This document shows positions 22,562-35,629 of a stretch of 64,000 nucleotides of DNA, piece after piece; the stretch's first letter is position 1, and each line of letters starts with the position of its first letter. Source of the DNA: Pisolithus tinctorius (Eukaryota; Basidiomycota; Agaricomycetes; Boletales; Pisolithaceae); contig JANFAH010000006.1 of the NCBI GenBank assembly GCA_024663395.1, positions 1,550,001-1,614,000 of the forward strand, written 5' to 3'. Made by a program: the position numbers and the translations under genes. The notes under the pieces were generated by a model. That model ran no database searches. It saw nothing but the letters and a program-made list of their open reading frames with translations, and was not told the DNA's origin.

Positions 22562-24624
22562 ATGGCTTCTTGTGTGTTTTACAGATTCAAGTCCCAAAAG
22601 GACGAGTCCCGTATAACATTTGATGGTACTGGAATCTCTGTGTTTGATATTAAGAAAGAGATTATTCTCGCCAATAACCTTGGTAAGGCAAACGACTTCG
22701 ACCTCTATGTCTACGATGCGTCCACCCAGCAAGGTTCGTTTATCTTGTCTTCACCGGAACCTCCCTCGACAGACTAAATGGAATCCTTTTAGAATACAGA
22801 GATGACACTCAAATTATCCCCCGTTCTTCTTCTGTCATTGTGAAGCGCTTGCCTGCTCAACGCACCGGAAAGGGCAAAGCGGCCATGTACCTTGCTGGAA
22901 CAACCGGGACTTCTGTAATTCCAACCTCTGATGTTGTCCAGAGATCAGGTGGTGTTTGGCACAGGGGTGCTATGTCAAAACGCTTCGATATAAAAGAAGA
23001 ACAGCAACCCGCACCTTCAAAAGCATCCACTCCGGTCAGTGTTTACGCAGCCATGTTCGGCTATCTTTTGTCCAGGCTTACACTTCGTGGAGATTACCAC
23101 CATACCGAAGAACTCCGTAACGAAGGAGGACGAGGCCGCTGCTATGGCTGCCATGTTTCAGGCCCAGACCGCCAATTGGGAGGAGACGCAGGAAAAAATG
23201 TCACAGTGGGTGTTGTGTCCATGCAATCCCTCGGCCTCATGTACTAGAGTGATATCTGATAAATTTAACTTGCTGTGTTTCCTTCGACGAACAGTGCAAC
23301 ACGAATATATCGTGATAAACCATCTTCCGGCCGTGGAGGGAAGCCGTTCCAACATCATACTCACGATCGTCCTCTGCCCCCGAGTTATGTATGCTATCGT
23401 TGTGGCCAGAAAGGTACGATACTTAGGTGACAGTGTAACAACGGTGGCTTCATGCTCTCATCAGGCCATTGGATTCAAGACTGTCCTACGAATAATGACC
23501 GTGAATTTGATAATAAGCCCCGAATCAAGCGGACAACGGGTATCCCACGAAGTTTCCTTAAGGCTGTTGAGAATCCTAGCAGAGGTGAACTCGCTCAAGG
23601 AGTAATGGTTACACCCGAAGGTGGCTATGTTGTAGCCCAGCCCGACTCGTACGTACATATCTCCATACGCTGTAGCGAGGTTTTGCTGATCATGACAACG
23701 TCCATAGCGCATCATGGCAAAAGCAAGTATCTCGCATGAAAGGACTTACCGTAGCAGACGTCCGAGAACGTGCGCCAACGGATCCTACTCTCGCATGTCC
23801 AATAGACAACAGACTGTTCCGTGATGCCGTGAAATCACCTTGTTGTGATACCTCCTACTGCGAGGAATGTATCCAGACACATCTGCTTGAGCGCGACTTC
23901 GTCTGTCCCAATTGTGGGAAGAAGATACCCTCCCTTGACAAATTAGTCGTGGATAGATCGATGAGAACGAAGGTCGCAGAGCACATTGATAAAGTCATCG
24001 AGCAGAGTAAGAAGGATGGTGAAGAAGGTATGACTTCCAGTCAGGGCATCTCAACAGAGGGTACCGACCAGGTAAGTTCTTGGTTTTCGATTGGAAGTCT
24101 TTTTCCTAAGCCAAGTAATCACACAGCTAGCAGACAGTTCAGTGACGGACGACTTCTATTCAGACCCGCATTCAGATGTGTCCCAGATGATCGTTGATAG
24201 CATCCCCCAACTGCAGGCTCAGATATCTCAACTGTCCGTCATGATGCACAATCCTTCGTTGCCGAGTCAGGTTCGCCAAACCACCGAAATGAAGTACCAT
24301 CAACTGCAAATGGAGCTCCAGCAAGCGCAGGCGCTCGCTGCTACACTCGCCGTGGCTACTACGCTACAACAGCAACAACAACAGCAACAGCAACAAATGC
24401 AGAACAATGCCAATCTGATGGGATTTGGTATGACAGGATATCAGGGGAACGATGCACCGTGGTCAACGAACCCATTCACTAGTCAGCAACCTGCTGGACA
24501 GGATTCAGCGTACCAGCGGCTACCTCTTAATAATCGTCGCCGAAATCTGAAACGAGACAGACCCTCCGATTTCCTAGAAGTAGGTGGGGAAGGCGATAAC
24601 AAGGTACCGAGGTATTGGGAGTGA
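22562..24624 (+). CDS. MPE1: Mpe1/RBBP6-type pre-mRNA 3'-end processing factor
   Basis: Subunit of the cleavage and polyadenylation factor; RBBP6 homologues also have ubiquitin-ligase activity. Exons: 22562-22733, 22793-23034, 23093-23205, 23295-23413, 23465-23648, 23708-24071 and 24127-24624 (563 aa). Domain order: DWNN ubiquitin-like domain (CVFYRFKSQKDESRITFDGT), CCHC zinc knuckle (CYRCGQKGHWIQDCP), then a RING/U-box-like finger (CPIDNRLFRDAVKSPCC, then YCEECIQTHLL and CPNCGKKIPS). A Gln-rich tail includes a CAA/CAG run near 24367-24395. The start is the ATG at 22562, immediately before the DWNN domain. Confidence 0.93.
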
Positions 24625-24847
24625 TAGGTTGTTCAGATGGGTAAGTAACCATGTCAGTGAAGGTAGCGTCATGCATATTTGTTCTAGCCGATTGCGTAAA
24701 AAAAAATACAGTCTAATAGAGGAGATTGGTTCGAGGTATTCGTGCTATTATGTGTGCGGAGCGCGATCAATGGGTGCTATCCAATCTGTGTGTAAACTAT
24801 AGTCCAGGTGGTGCAAAGCAAATGCGAAAACATAGGGTATGTAGCAA
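24625..24847. terminator. Convergent 3' ends of MPE1 and the DNMT5-like gene
   Basis: 223 bp between two convergent stop codons. It must contain both polyadenylation regions. No canonical AATAAA was relied on. Confidence 0.4.
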
Positions 24848-27800
24848 TCAACAAATCTTCTCCTTGGTCCTCTGTTCGTGAATCTCCACATCAATGGTAT
24901 CCAAAGTCAAGAATCTCCAAATGTTGACGTGTTGGAGTTGTCCGTACCTCCGTAATCTTCCTACCGCCTGTGTCTCACAAGCATCATAAATTTCTTGAGT
25001 CGGAGCAAGAAGTGGTGACAAGAAGATGGCATGATTAGCTGAGGTCAGGTTCGCGCCGCTAGCACTCTCGTCCATAAGGTTCAGCAAGAGCACCCTCTCT
25101 TCGCTGTCGTTCTGATATTTCTCTAGGTTTTTGCTCTTCTGAGTCGCCGAACCGTGAATCTCGAGGAATTTGATTTTGTGGACTTTCAGCGCGTTGGCGA
25201 CCTTCGCCATAAGATCAGGGAACTGAACGAAAATGAGAACGCGTTCCGCCTTAGGGATTTGGTTCCTAGAAAGGAGTTCAATAAGCAGAAACGTCCAAAT
25301 GCTGAAAGCGTACTTTATCAAGTCAATGACCATCTCGAGTTTTCTGCCATAATGCCTGCCATTACCATCACGGGCCTCGTCATCCACGCCAAGTGTTTCG
25401 CCCTTCACGATGTTAAGCACTCTGGCAGCAGCCTTGCACAGCCCGGATACGGCATATACACACTCCTCTCGATCCGCACTCCGTCTGACACAAGTCATAC
25501 AACCCATGTGCCCACAGGAAGAGAGCACAGCAACTTCGTCCATGGGTACTTCGTTTCTCTTACAGCCGGGGCACGAAACTTTTGGGGGCGTGTCACGTTG
25601 CTTCTGCAAGTCACGGACGACAGTGAAGTAGCGAAGTGAACGCACACGACCGACCAGTTCCTTCGTTAATTTACGAATATTGTGCGTGTGTTCACGGTGC
25701 TCCCAGATGAGGTCCTTGACAGAGTTGGATATGTTGTCGTCTTTGCCCTTGGCCTTGTTCGTGAAATGGTTGGGAGAGAGAGCAGGCACCTCTGCTTCGT
25801 CCAGTAGACCTCGTATCATGTCCGTGGCTTCCTGGTCACCGACACCTTCCAAGCGCGAAACACGGGCGTATTCTTGGAACATAGACTCTTCAGCAAGCTT
25901 GCCAATCTTCTTTTCCTGCTTGACGCCCTTTTGAAGCTCTTTCAACAATTCCGCTTTGCATTCTTCGAGTTGCTCTGTACGGTCTTGGACAATGACTTCG
26001 CATGCTTTCATAGCATTCTCCTTGTCTTTGACGTCAAGATCGAAATGTGAGCAGCGTTTCAAGAGTGCTTCCTCAGCAGTCCTGGGAATTATGAGTAAAT
26101 ATCAGGGATGAGCAACGTTTATACGCACTTGCTTTCGCCAAGTGCATTGTTCAAGCGCTTCTCTCTGTCGCTTTCCGTTTTCTTCGCCCGCTTGATCGTC
26201 ATGTCAAGTGCACGAAGATGGTGCTCCAGTTCCAAGTAAATCGCACGTTCAGCAGCTGGAAGTATCACCTTCTGGACTTTGAAGCTGCACGGGATCTCGT
26301 CGATCTCGGCGATGTTCTGGAATAGTAATTCGGCATCCAGTAACAAGTTGAGAGGTAGATGCCCACGACTTACCTGCCGGACAAACATGTCCAAAAAGAC
26401 CTGACCAAGACGATGTCGGTGCGCGTGCCATTCTTGAGTATGAACCTCGCGGAACGAATGGAAAGCTTCCACCTCTGCAAGACTTTTAGAATCAAGAATG
26501 TTTCACATCGTTGTAAGGCTTACTGGTCTGTTCCCTGATGCGCTTCTTAATCATCGCTGATTGTCCTTCACTGTCATCATCGATACCAAGGTGAATGTTG
26601 AGGTGAGCAGCAATAGTTTTCACGGAACCAAAGTCGTGAATGGGTGGAGTACCGGACAAGACCCAACGCCGGTCTGCTGTCAGCTTTGTGACCATAGAGT
26701 GTACCTTCCCTCCGAGGTAGGTATACTCATCGACGACTACACGGGCGAAGTGGAACACTTCCAATGGTGGGGAGCGCATCTCTGTCCAGTTCCTCCTCAC
26801 CGCGACAGACTCGAGGTGCCACGGATCTGTGTCCTCGCGACGCTTTTGTTTCTTGGTAGGCTTATCTGAGCTATCTGTTGCCTTTCGCTTCTTACGCGAT
26901 GACGCAGAAGCTGCCGACGGCGGGTCGTCTACGTCCATGCTATCATCCGCGCTAGAATTCGATTCCCTCTTGACACTCTTGCCCTTTGCCACCGCTTTCT
27001 TCTTGGGTTTCTCGTCCTCTGACGAGCTGTCCGCTGTTTCTTCGTCGCCCGTGACGCTCCTTGACGAGGGAGGCGGCGTCGGTTTGGCAATTGAATGCGA
27101 CGGCTTCGATTCTTTGGTAGCGTCCGAGTCGTCGTCGGATGCTTGTTCGTCATCATCATGATCATCCGCGTCGTTGGTATCCTCATAGTCACTCCCGCCT
27201 TCACCGGCTGCATCGTCGTCGGAGTCGATCACGATAGCTTTTGCGGTGGATTTACGTTTTGGGCGAGTCGTGTTGTCCTCGTCGTCCTCATTTTCTGAAT
27301 CAACTATCCGACGCTTCGTCTTCGGAGGGAGCTTGTTAATGACGACTGAGGGTTTTTGGCCAGATGGGGTAAGTTTAGCTGGAAAATAGTCAAGTGATTT
27401 CGATTCTTTTAACTTCGCCTTCTCTTCTTTCTCAGCAGCTTCTTTGTATTGCTTCCCTTTGAGGCGTTTCTGCGCAACAAAAACCTGAGCTTCGAGCTCT
27501 TCCTCTGAGAATATGTTACGGGGTGGTTCGGACAGGTATAGTTCGTGCAAACATACCTTTTCGTCGGGCATCCCGAACTGCTCTCATGACATTGGCAGGA
27601 CTTCCGGTCTTGAGCAACTCCACTTGTTCTTTCAACCCCTCCAGGCAAATGTCTAACCTGGCATTGAAATAACGACCGTCTTGGGGTGGGAGGGTACCGG
27701 CAGCGGCAAGGGCCTCCAAATTAGCGAGATAGACGTTGCTTTGGAAGAGATTGGAAGCAACAATAACCAGATCCGCTTGCTGAACGTCCTCGATGGTCAA

Positions 27801-30800
27801 GGAGTTGATCTGCGACGCAGTTGACACGACGACCGTCTTTTTGAACCGTTTCGGGGCAAATCGCTTCGCTTCAGAAGCCCACTGACGCGTGAGATGGGGA
27901 GGAACAATGGCAAGCGTCGCCTTCACAGGCACCTTTCCGTAGATGTCCTTCTTGTGTTCGAGCTCCTCCTTCACGTCATTATACGCGCAGTCGATCAGTC
28001 CAAGTGTGATGGCCGTCTTTCCGTAACCGACTTGGTCAGCAAGGACACCCCCCCGCATTCTGACAGGTCGTTGAGCGCGACCCTCCGCACGCCATCCAAG
28101 GGGCTCGAGAGTAGCCTCTGAAATTTCCTCCTCAACGAATGGCGGAGCATCCACAGCTTCGCGCTCAAGCATCCAGGTAAGAGAGCGCAATTGCTCTGGC
28201 CGAAGCGGGAGAGGTCCAAAATGGGGTGGTTGAGCATGTTCAACGTCGTTCTTGTTGCTCAGCAGTCGGTAGGGCGGAAGACTTATCTTCACCGCCGGGG
28301 CAAAATCAGTATCTAGACGCCAGGACAGGCTTGGGCTTTCAGTGCGGTTCCCGGCAGGGAGGCGTGAGAGTGCGCGGTGCAGCAACGAAGCGATGTTAAG
28401 TCCAACTCTTACACGGCCAATATTCTTGTCCAGTTTCAGTTGTGTGACGAAAGGACTAGGTCGGAGTTTGAGATCCCGCTCATATTGACCGGCCTCCTGC
28501 GAGTCTTCGATGGCTATGACTTTCTTGCCGTCCTTCTTCCACTTGATAGTAGGGGACACAGGAGCACAACGTTGGCAGTGACGAAGTTCTCCAGGCATCG
28601 TCAGAAGCTGCCATTGCTTCAAGTTGTCATCAACATGTCGAATCCGCTCAAGGAGCCACGCCAGAGCCCTAAAGGTCGCTCGCTCATTAAGCTTGTCCAC
28701 CTCCCTCCATTCTTCTCGAGGCCATTCAGGACCAGCGTCATCAGGAATAGGGACGTTGCATGAAAGAAGGGCCATAGCTTGTGCGCAAGCGTCGGTCGAA
28801 ACCGCGACGCTCAGCGAACCCCGAGGAACGGCGAAAGTTGCATGCGAAAGAAGGCGAGGCTTAAACCGTAATTCAGTACCACCGCTACTATTACCTCTTG
28901 AGTTTTGGGAAAGGACGTACCTCAAGCGCCACTGTGTTCGAATCAGTCCAAAGGACGGGAATGTGACATACAACAGACTGGTCTCCTTCAGCGTCCGACT
29001 GCCGCCAAGACGGTGCCAGTTTGCAAATGACCGGCCGGAATTCACCATACTCGTACCTCCGCATGGTACTCGTGAAGACGAAAGAGTCATCTTTGGCGTC
29101 CCCGCATCGAGTCGGATCAAGCATCATGAACAGGGGTGGTAATGATTCGCAGTCTGCGCCCTCTACTCTCTTGTGAAGGGCGCCACAGGCAGTACCACAC
29201 TTGTCAAGGAGTGCGTAAGTTCCTGAAACGTCCCGGTCGAATAGAGATTTCTGATGCTCTGGAACAGAGATGTTCAAATGCGAGTGAACACGCTTGTTCT
29301 TAAACTTGTCCTCTAACAACCCGAGGCGCGCTTCCCAGGAGGGCACAAGCTGCCCACTACCAGTAACGGTAATGCGCAGTTCGGTGACATGGGGCATAGC
29401 GAACTGCCAGCGGCCCTGGAGAAAATCGTCATTGCACTTCAATCTAGCGACGGGGAGCTGTAAGAGTCGACGAATCTCCGCGTTTGCAGGTTCGCTAGCC
29501 AGAGGCTTGGCGTACAGGCGCCACTCGGTCTGCTTCGGGTCAAGATACAACTCAAGGGTAGCCGTAGGTGACTGGTATACAGCAGACCAAATTTCCTGTC
29601 TCTTTGGTTCCACGAACCGCAGTTCTGATCCCGTAGCCCTGAGGACAGCAGCGCGCCAACCAGTCCAGCGCTTTTCTGGAATGGAAACGCCTGCTGAGTC
29701 CCTCAGTTGATCGAGAAGTTGCTCGGTGACGCTCGTGATTGACAGACACATAGGAAGGATGGATTTGAGTTCCCGCACAAAGGTGGGCGGAGGGAGGCGT
29801 GCAACAGTCTGCACATCCAAAGGCTCGAAGTTGTGTTCGGGACGACCAGCACACTTCTTACAAGACGAAGAACCACAGTCTCTACAACGAAGAAGCTCCC
29901 TCGTAGTGATTTCTTTTCGGCCCTCGCAGTGACAAAGACGAACACTACGTTGTGCATGGTTGAGCACGCCTTCAACGGCGTTCGTTCGTGTCGCCGATAA
30001 ATCCAGTGGCTTTTCTACCAACTGATCACGACCCGAGAGATGGTCCTCTATGCGAAGATCGGATGCTTGCGAAGAATCGACGTCCATAGCGCTTTCTTCT
30101 GTCTCCGCCTCCACTGCATCCAACTTCTTCATCTCGTATGTTTCTTTGTCGTCACCAGTTTTCAAAAGCTTCCTTCCGACAACTAAAGCCGCAATTATGC
30201 AAGCACCCACGACAGTAGAAGACATCGCGTTTCCAGCCAAGTCAGCCAGCTCGTCCTGGCTTTCTCGAGTCAGGAGGAGCTTATCGACCGGCAAGCCTTG
30301 CATAGCCAACGCTTCCACCCCTACCATCGGGCCACCGCGGTTGGTAATGTACGGAATCATTGATGGCGTAAGGCACGGACATATGCCCGGCTTGCTGGAG
30401 CCAGTAGAACGATCGACATTCTGTGAAAGATTCCAGACGAGCCTATAACATTGTCAGTCAATCAGCCGATGTAAATAGCCGAACGAGATACATACGTCTT
30501 GTAGGATGGGTCAACGGCAACTTTAGCAGAGCGCAAGAGGCTGATATCCATCAAATCCCAAACACGCTCTACCTGTCGTATCCCCCAATCTTGCCAAGCG
30601 AAATCAGGCATCCGACAACCACCGCCTGTGCGATTAGACTTAAATATCTTCGTAACCATCTCGCTCATCCTAGCTTACCTTCTTCCCAGTTCGTAAGCGG
30701 ACGCTTTGGACCCAACGCTTCCTCCAATCTTGCGCGTGCATGACGTGACTCACACCTTGTCCAGTCAATGCGTCCTGCTCGCGATTCCGAGACACTACCA

Positions 30801-31863
30801 CTATCTTGTACCAACTTTTGTCGCGCCTGATGAATGCGTGGATCATCGGATGGAAGCAGAAATGCATCCAACGTCGATGAAGCTGGCCGTTTGAGCTTCG
30901 TCCCAATCCAGTTTTTCCACTCCATGGGAATGTTAGATCCCCGGCTGTCAACGGCAAGCAGATAGACGCGTGTACGGGTATGAGGGATATAGTACAGTTT
31001 CGTGTCAACTCTGAGGAAGTCCGCGCTGTAACCTTGTCGTTTGAAGTAATCCTTGACGCGATCCCAAGGCGCAGAACAGACGTTCTCCAAGATAACCAGG
31101 GGCGGTCGATGATTTGAGACCCAGGACATCATGCCATGAAAAGTTCGACCTGATTCACCTCCGCCATCTATCCCCTTCCTCTCGTTATTCAGGTTGGAAT
31201 AGTCGACACAGGACGTGCCGGCAACGAGTAAGTCCACGTCTCCAGGGACAGGTGCAAGTGCTCCGTAAGCAGTTGTTCTAAGGGTGGAGTGAGTATCATC
31301 ACGCAGTCAGCATCGGTGAACGCGTACGCTTCGTAGTCACCGAGTTCACAAACGTCCCGGAAGAGCAATGGCGGTTTGAAATTACGCTCGATGTATGCCT
31401 GCTTGAATGGCTCGATCTCGCATGAAAAGACATGCTCGAACTCCAAGGCAATCCCATGCTGGTCTTTAATGGACTGGCAGATCATTTCTAGAGCAAGGAG
31501 GGGCGATTCAGTGCCGGAACACATCGTGGCGACACGTAGTTTCCGTCCTTGGACATGCTCGGCAACGCCTTTCAATAGCGGCACACGCGAAACAAGATCA
31601 GCAAACATTGCAGGGATATCGTGTAGTGGGGGCAAACTAGAAGACTCTATCTTTCCATCTGTTTTCGACGACTGCACGGGTGTATCGTCCTCTTCGGATA
31701 CTTCAGGCTCGTCGTCGTAAACATCGTTCTCCGAGTCATCCTCCGTCGACGTTCCCTTCCCAACTTTCTTCTTCGTCCCACGATCGGTCTTTGATCCTCC
31801 GCCGAAGAACGAAGTGAGCCTCTTCTGTCCCTTGCCGCTCTTGCTGGCCTTGGATGTGGACAT
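24848..31863 (-). CDS. DNMT5: DNMT5-like cytosine-5 DNA methyltransferase with RING and SNF2 ATPase domains
   Basis: DNMT5 enzymes are ATP-dependent maintenance CpG methyltransferases. Ten exons: 31863-31328, 31277-30679, 30625-30496, 30442-28921, 28859-27557, 27504-26524, 26474-26374, 26316-26129, 26081-25314 and 25265-24848 (2181 aa). MTase domain: motif I ATMCSGTESPLLALEMI (about residues 112-128), motif IV AGTSCVDYSNLNN, motif VI LVILENV, motif VIII TRTRVYLLAV, motif X ELADLAGNAMSSTVVGA. A Cys-rich element (CRDCGSSSCKKC) lies between the MTase and ATPase parts. SNF2: Walker A LADQVGYGKTAITLG, box II VVVDEYTYL, WVLSGTPP, motif VI QAVGRLRRYGQ. A long acidic/basic insertion precedes box II. 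A RING (CPGCKRNEVP, then CGHMGCMTCVRR) sits before the C-terminal lobe. The N-terminus has a PIP-box-like QKRLTSFF at residues 13-20 and no chromodomain was seen. Confidence 0.9.
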
Positions 31864-32497
31864 GGTTGAGGACAGTTTTTACTGTATTGACTCGAACACG
31901 CGTACGCTCGTAAGACTAGTACAAGTCACGTGCCACGCGGCAATGATGACAAAGACAGCCCCTGAACATTAGTGATCGAATCCCTTGCAGAATATTGTCG
32001 AGTGTGGCACAATACTAAGGATGGCCACTCTGAGAGGGATTCATGTGATGATATCGAACTGGGGAACCTGCTTTCTGACGGAATTCATTCTGGACATGTA
32101 ACCAGGGCATCTTCAATACGTGCACGCCCCGACGACGCCGTTAGCTCTTGGCAGTTGGATACCAATGCGCGGTGTTGTTGACCAACATCGTGCGCCAGTA
32201 AGCAACGTACATCCTTCCGAGCATTCCTACATGCGAGATTTCACCAAACTTGTTGTCACGAACACCTGACACCCGATGACTGCACGCGCACAAGTGCAGA
32301 CAAGCGAATCCGCCGACTATCTGGTTACTTTTACCGCGAAGTCGGGCCACTGGACATCATCTTTATCTTGGTGGTATGGCCTGATACAGACGTTCACATA
32401 CATATCCATGTAGAATAGAATACACTCTAATCGATATTAGTACAGTGATCCAGAAGAGGGTATGGTAACGGGGGACTGGTAACTTCGCAAGGCACTA
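31864..32497. other. Intergenic: DNMT5-like promoter and CRIPT 3' region
   Basis: 634 bp upstream of the DNMT5-like start and downstream of the CRIPT stop. No coding signal or specific regulatory site was recognised. Confidence 0.45.
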
Positions 32498-32958
32498 TTA
32501 CTTGCAAGACATGACGTATCCAGACGTGTCAAGGATAGCTTTCCCGCAGATCGAACAAACGCCCTTTTTATAAGCACAGCCTAGCGGAAAGCGGTCAGAA
32601 GGTCGATAACAATAAAAAGATGTCACCTCACCATGACAGTATTTCGCCTTATTCTGTGTCACTGTCTGCTTACAGTCTTTGCATTTCCCTTGATACGGCT
32701 AAGCGGGAACACGTTAGCTTGACACAGAAACGAGAAATCTCAAGTACACACCTGGAACCTGTTCTTAGAGCTTCCTGGCCGGGTCAAAAGCTTGTTTTCA
32801 CCAATCTTCCGGCTCCCCTCTTTAACGCTACTTGAGGTTGAAGTGAATGGGTCGGGTGCTGCAACCTTAGACAGTTTCTGCAAAAGACAGTAAGTAAAGC
32901 TTCTGATCGTGTCGTTGCTTGGTTGTCCACTCACTGACTCGCACTTCTTGCAGACCAT
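32498..32958 (-). CDS. CRIPT: CRIPT-like cysteine-rich protein
   Basis: Small conserved eukaryotic CXXC protein, first described as a PDZ-binding protein and also reported with the minor spliceosome. Exons: 32958-32935, 32877-32752, 32698-32632 and 32580-32498 (99 aa, close to the 101 aa of the human protein). It starts MVCKKCES, continues with REGSRKIGENKLLT-like sequence (here KEGSRKIGENKLLTRPG), and carries the paired zinc-binding CXXC motifs CKDCKQTVTQNKAKYCHGC and CSICGKAILD. Introns are 51-57 bp. The gene is invisible as a single open frame and was found through its motifs in separate frames. Confidence 0.88.
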
Positions 32959-33634
32959 GGACGTTTGCTACAACGATGCTGGTTCACAGCAAGTGCGCTA
33001 TGTGGAGTCTTAGTCAGCAGATTCTTCGTTCAGGCTCCTTCCAAGAATCGCGAACCACCCCTGGTGCTTCTGTGTCCACGCACACTTTCTACACCGAAAA
33101 TGACGTACGACGGCATACCTTCCGTCGAGTCTTTGTTGTCTTCGTCGTATGACATATGCCACTCATGGTAAACCGTGGGCCGCTGTTGCGACTGTCCACG
33201 TAGCGCCCGATACGGTGCCCTTCCCAATACGGACAACCACTATTGTCACCATCCCTGTGTGAGCAGAAGAAATATCAGCACGGGCAACGCGGGACAGCCC
33301 CTTAGTTTGTTGACATGTCAAGTGTCACAAAAGCCTTTGTCGGCCCCGTTCTTTTATGAATGTTTACCTTCCCTCCAAGGTAGGGACATTCCAACGCCAC
33401 GGCTAACTTCATCTGACGACGTCCTTCGCACACTTACCGACGTTGTAGGCCTGGATATCGTGGATATTCTCATTTATTCCCAAAGGCTTTCCGCTTAGCC
33501 CTTACCGACGGCGGAGGCGAGCGCGCCTAAGGTTTTTTGTCTTCTCCCCGATCACCAGAATTCGCTGTATAAAATGTCACGAAAAGCTTTCGATGCGCCC
33601 AAGCTCGAATTTCTGTCCCGTTGACGTGCCGGCC
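32959..33634. other. Intergenic, divergent promoters
   Basis: 676 bp between the CRIPT and F-box start codons. An ATG at 33574 opens a frame that stops after 16 codons and could be an upstream ORF of the F-box gene. Nothing else recognised. Confidence 0.4.
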
Positions 33635-35484
33635 ATGTCCCTTTTCAAACTCTCTACAGAACTGCTGTTACGTATCTTAGACGAACTGGACCCAGTCTCC
33701 TTATTCCGGTTCTGTAGGGTGAGCGAATTTTCAACGTACAATGATGAAGCATGTTCCTTATCTTCACCCAGGCTTCGCAAACGATACTTACCTTAGTCAG
33801 GGGTACGACATCCCTCCGCTATCGCTACGAGCTTGCACTTTGTGGCCTTAGGGAAGGATCACTTAACCAATGCTCACCGAAGGATCAGCTTGCCACTTTG
33901 CTTAGCTATAAGCGGGCTTGGTCTACATTTACCTGGTCTGTGGAGGACAGACTTACATTCCCTCCACCCACCATCATGGGCGTCTCCGGAAATTACTTGT
34001 ATCAAGCAGTTCAAATCTCCGAACCCAATGGATTCGCGTGGGCCCTGCGTATTTACGAGTTGCGATGTTTCCGGAGAACACCTCAACGCGGGTTATATTT
34101 TAAACAATATCTCCCAACCTTCGATGTAAGGAAGGTGGTCATCGATCCCTCTCAAAACTTAATGATCTGGGCGCAAATTTATTTCCCGCCACAGCAGTGA
34201 GTGTAACCCTCCCATCCAACTGACCAACTTTCCAATATGGTTCAGGAATTCTCCAGTCCTCGGTGTGTTGCATTTCCGTGACACCCGTGGGGATTACGAC
34301 CATCGAGAGGCTGCACAACCCCGACTGCAGTATCGCACCGAGCGGTGGGGCATCACTCCTCCAGGGGAGCGCGTGTCTATCCAACAGGTGCAGGTATGTG
34401 GCAGCTTAGTCGCGTTATCTATTCGTCTAGAGTTGGAGGATGGAGAGGGTATCACGGAGCTAGCACTTCTCAACTGGAGAACCGGTGCTGCCCTCCGTAC
34501 TGTGAGTGTCCTGAATTTTTTTTACATGCCATCGTTACCTTCTTTCATTCTGACTTTTTTTCTTTCGGAAGTTTACAGGTGACACACTCACATTTGATCT
34601 CGTGAGCGACACCCGTGTGGTCGTCGTCCGGTTGACGGGCGACGACGAAGAATGCAGCAGCGGTTCTTACGAACGACGTCCCGATGGTCTTTACGCCTAT
34701 GAAAAAGGAACACGTTCCCCCCAGATAGATGTTTACGAGATATGCCACGAGCCTGGGCAAGGACTTCTTCCCCGTGCAAGGTCGTACAAATTTCCGGAAA
34801 GTTGGAACACGGTTTCTTTCGTACAACAATGTCCCAACTCATCTGCAAAGATGATAACCCCACCAGCGCCAGGAATTCTGTTTGACAACGATCCACGCTT
34901 ACGGTTAATTGCGGTAACGTTTGACTTTCCTCACAATGCGAAGCCTAGGGAACTTTCCCGCAAGGTGGTTGTAGTAATCGATGAGTCGAAACTTATGCCG
35001 GCTGACGACGGAGACGAAGTCGTCCGTTGGGCAGATTGGCAGGAACATTGTATGATTCTTAAACTGCCAGACCAAGCGGACGGCGTCCAGCTCTGCGGCA
35101 GACGTCTCATATTCTTCGAAAACGTCCAAAACTCTGCCGGCTCCCCTCAGGATCGTTCTAGCCGCGTTCACAGTTTGGATTTAAATCCCTCCACTGCACC
35201 TTATTTATGGTCACTCGCCCGCCAAAGTCCGCCCTGGAGGTGGCAGGAGAGTGTTAGCACCGTCTTCGATCACCGAGGTTCTAAGTACGTTAGGACGAGT
35301 ACCTCAAATACTCATAACCTCACGTGGATGGACGTTACTGAGGACAGCTTGATCTTATATCACGTACGTCTAGGTGGTTGGTCGCTGAACTCGGGTCACT
35401 GACATGTTGTTCCATAAGGAACGTGAAGGGCGGACGGGTGTCCGTATATTGACTTTTGGCCAGGAATTAAGAACAGAACCTTAA
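33635..35484 (+). CDS. F-box protein of unknown specificity (Agaricomycete-type)
   Basis: Exons: 33635-33718, 33772-34196, 34246 to about 34505, 34579-35363 and 35419-35484 (about 539 aa). The N-terminal F-box is MSLFKLSTELLLRILDELDP followed by VSLFRFCR. It continues into ILTLVRGTTSLRYRYELALC, a layout common to large basidiomycete F-box families. The rest is beta-rich without a recognised domain and ends GVRILTFGQE. The donor of the third intron is uncertain: the canonical GTGAGT at 34502 gives the wrong phase for exon 4, so a donor at 34497 or 34506 is needed. The substrate is unknown. SCF-adaptor function is inferred from the F-box alone. Confidence 0.7.
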
Positions 35485-35629
35485 ACGCGTCACACTATTC
35501 ATTCATTTATCTTGTATCCGTGTTGTACATCTCCCCAGTTTCAGACACGATTAACAGAATACTTACAACCCACTGTACGCCCTGTATCCGATACGTACAC
35601 AACGGACCTTTCACGATAGCCATGTTTCT

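Noticed and set aside
24367..24395. CAA/CAG run as a microsatellite locus
   Set aside because: It is the Gln-rich tract of MPE1 and short; ordinary for fungal coding sequence.
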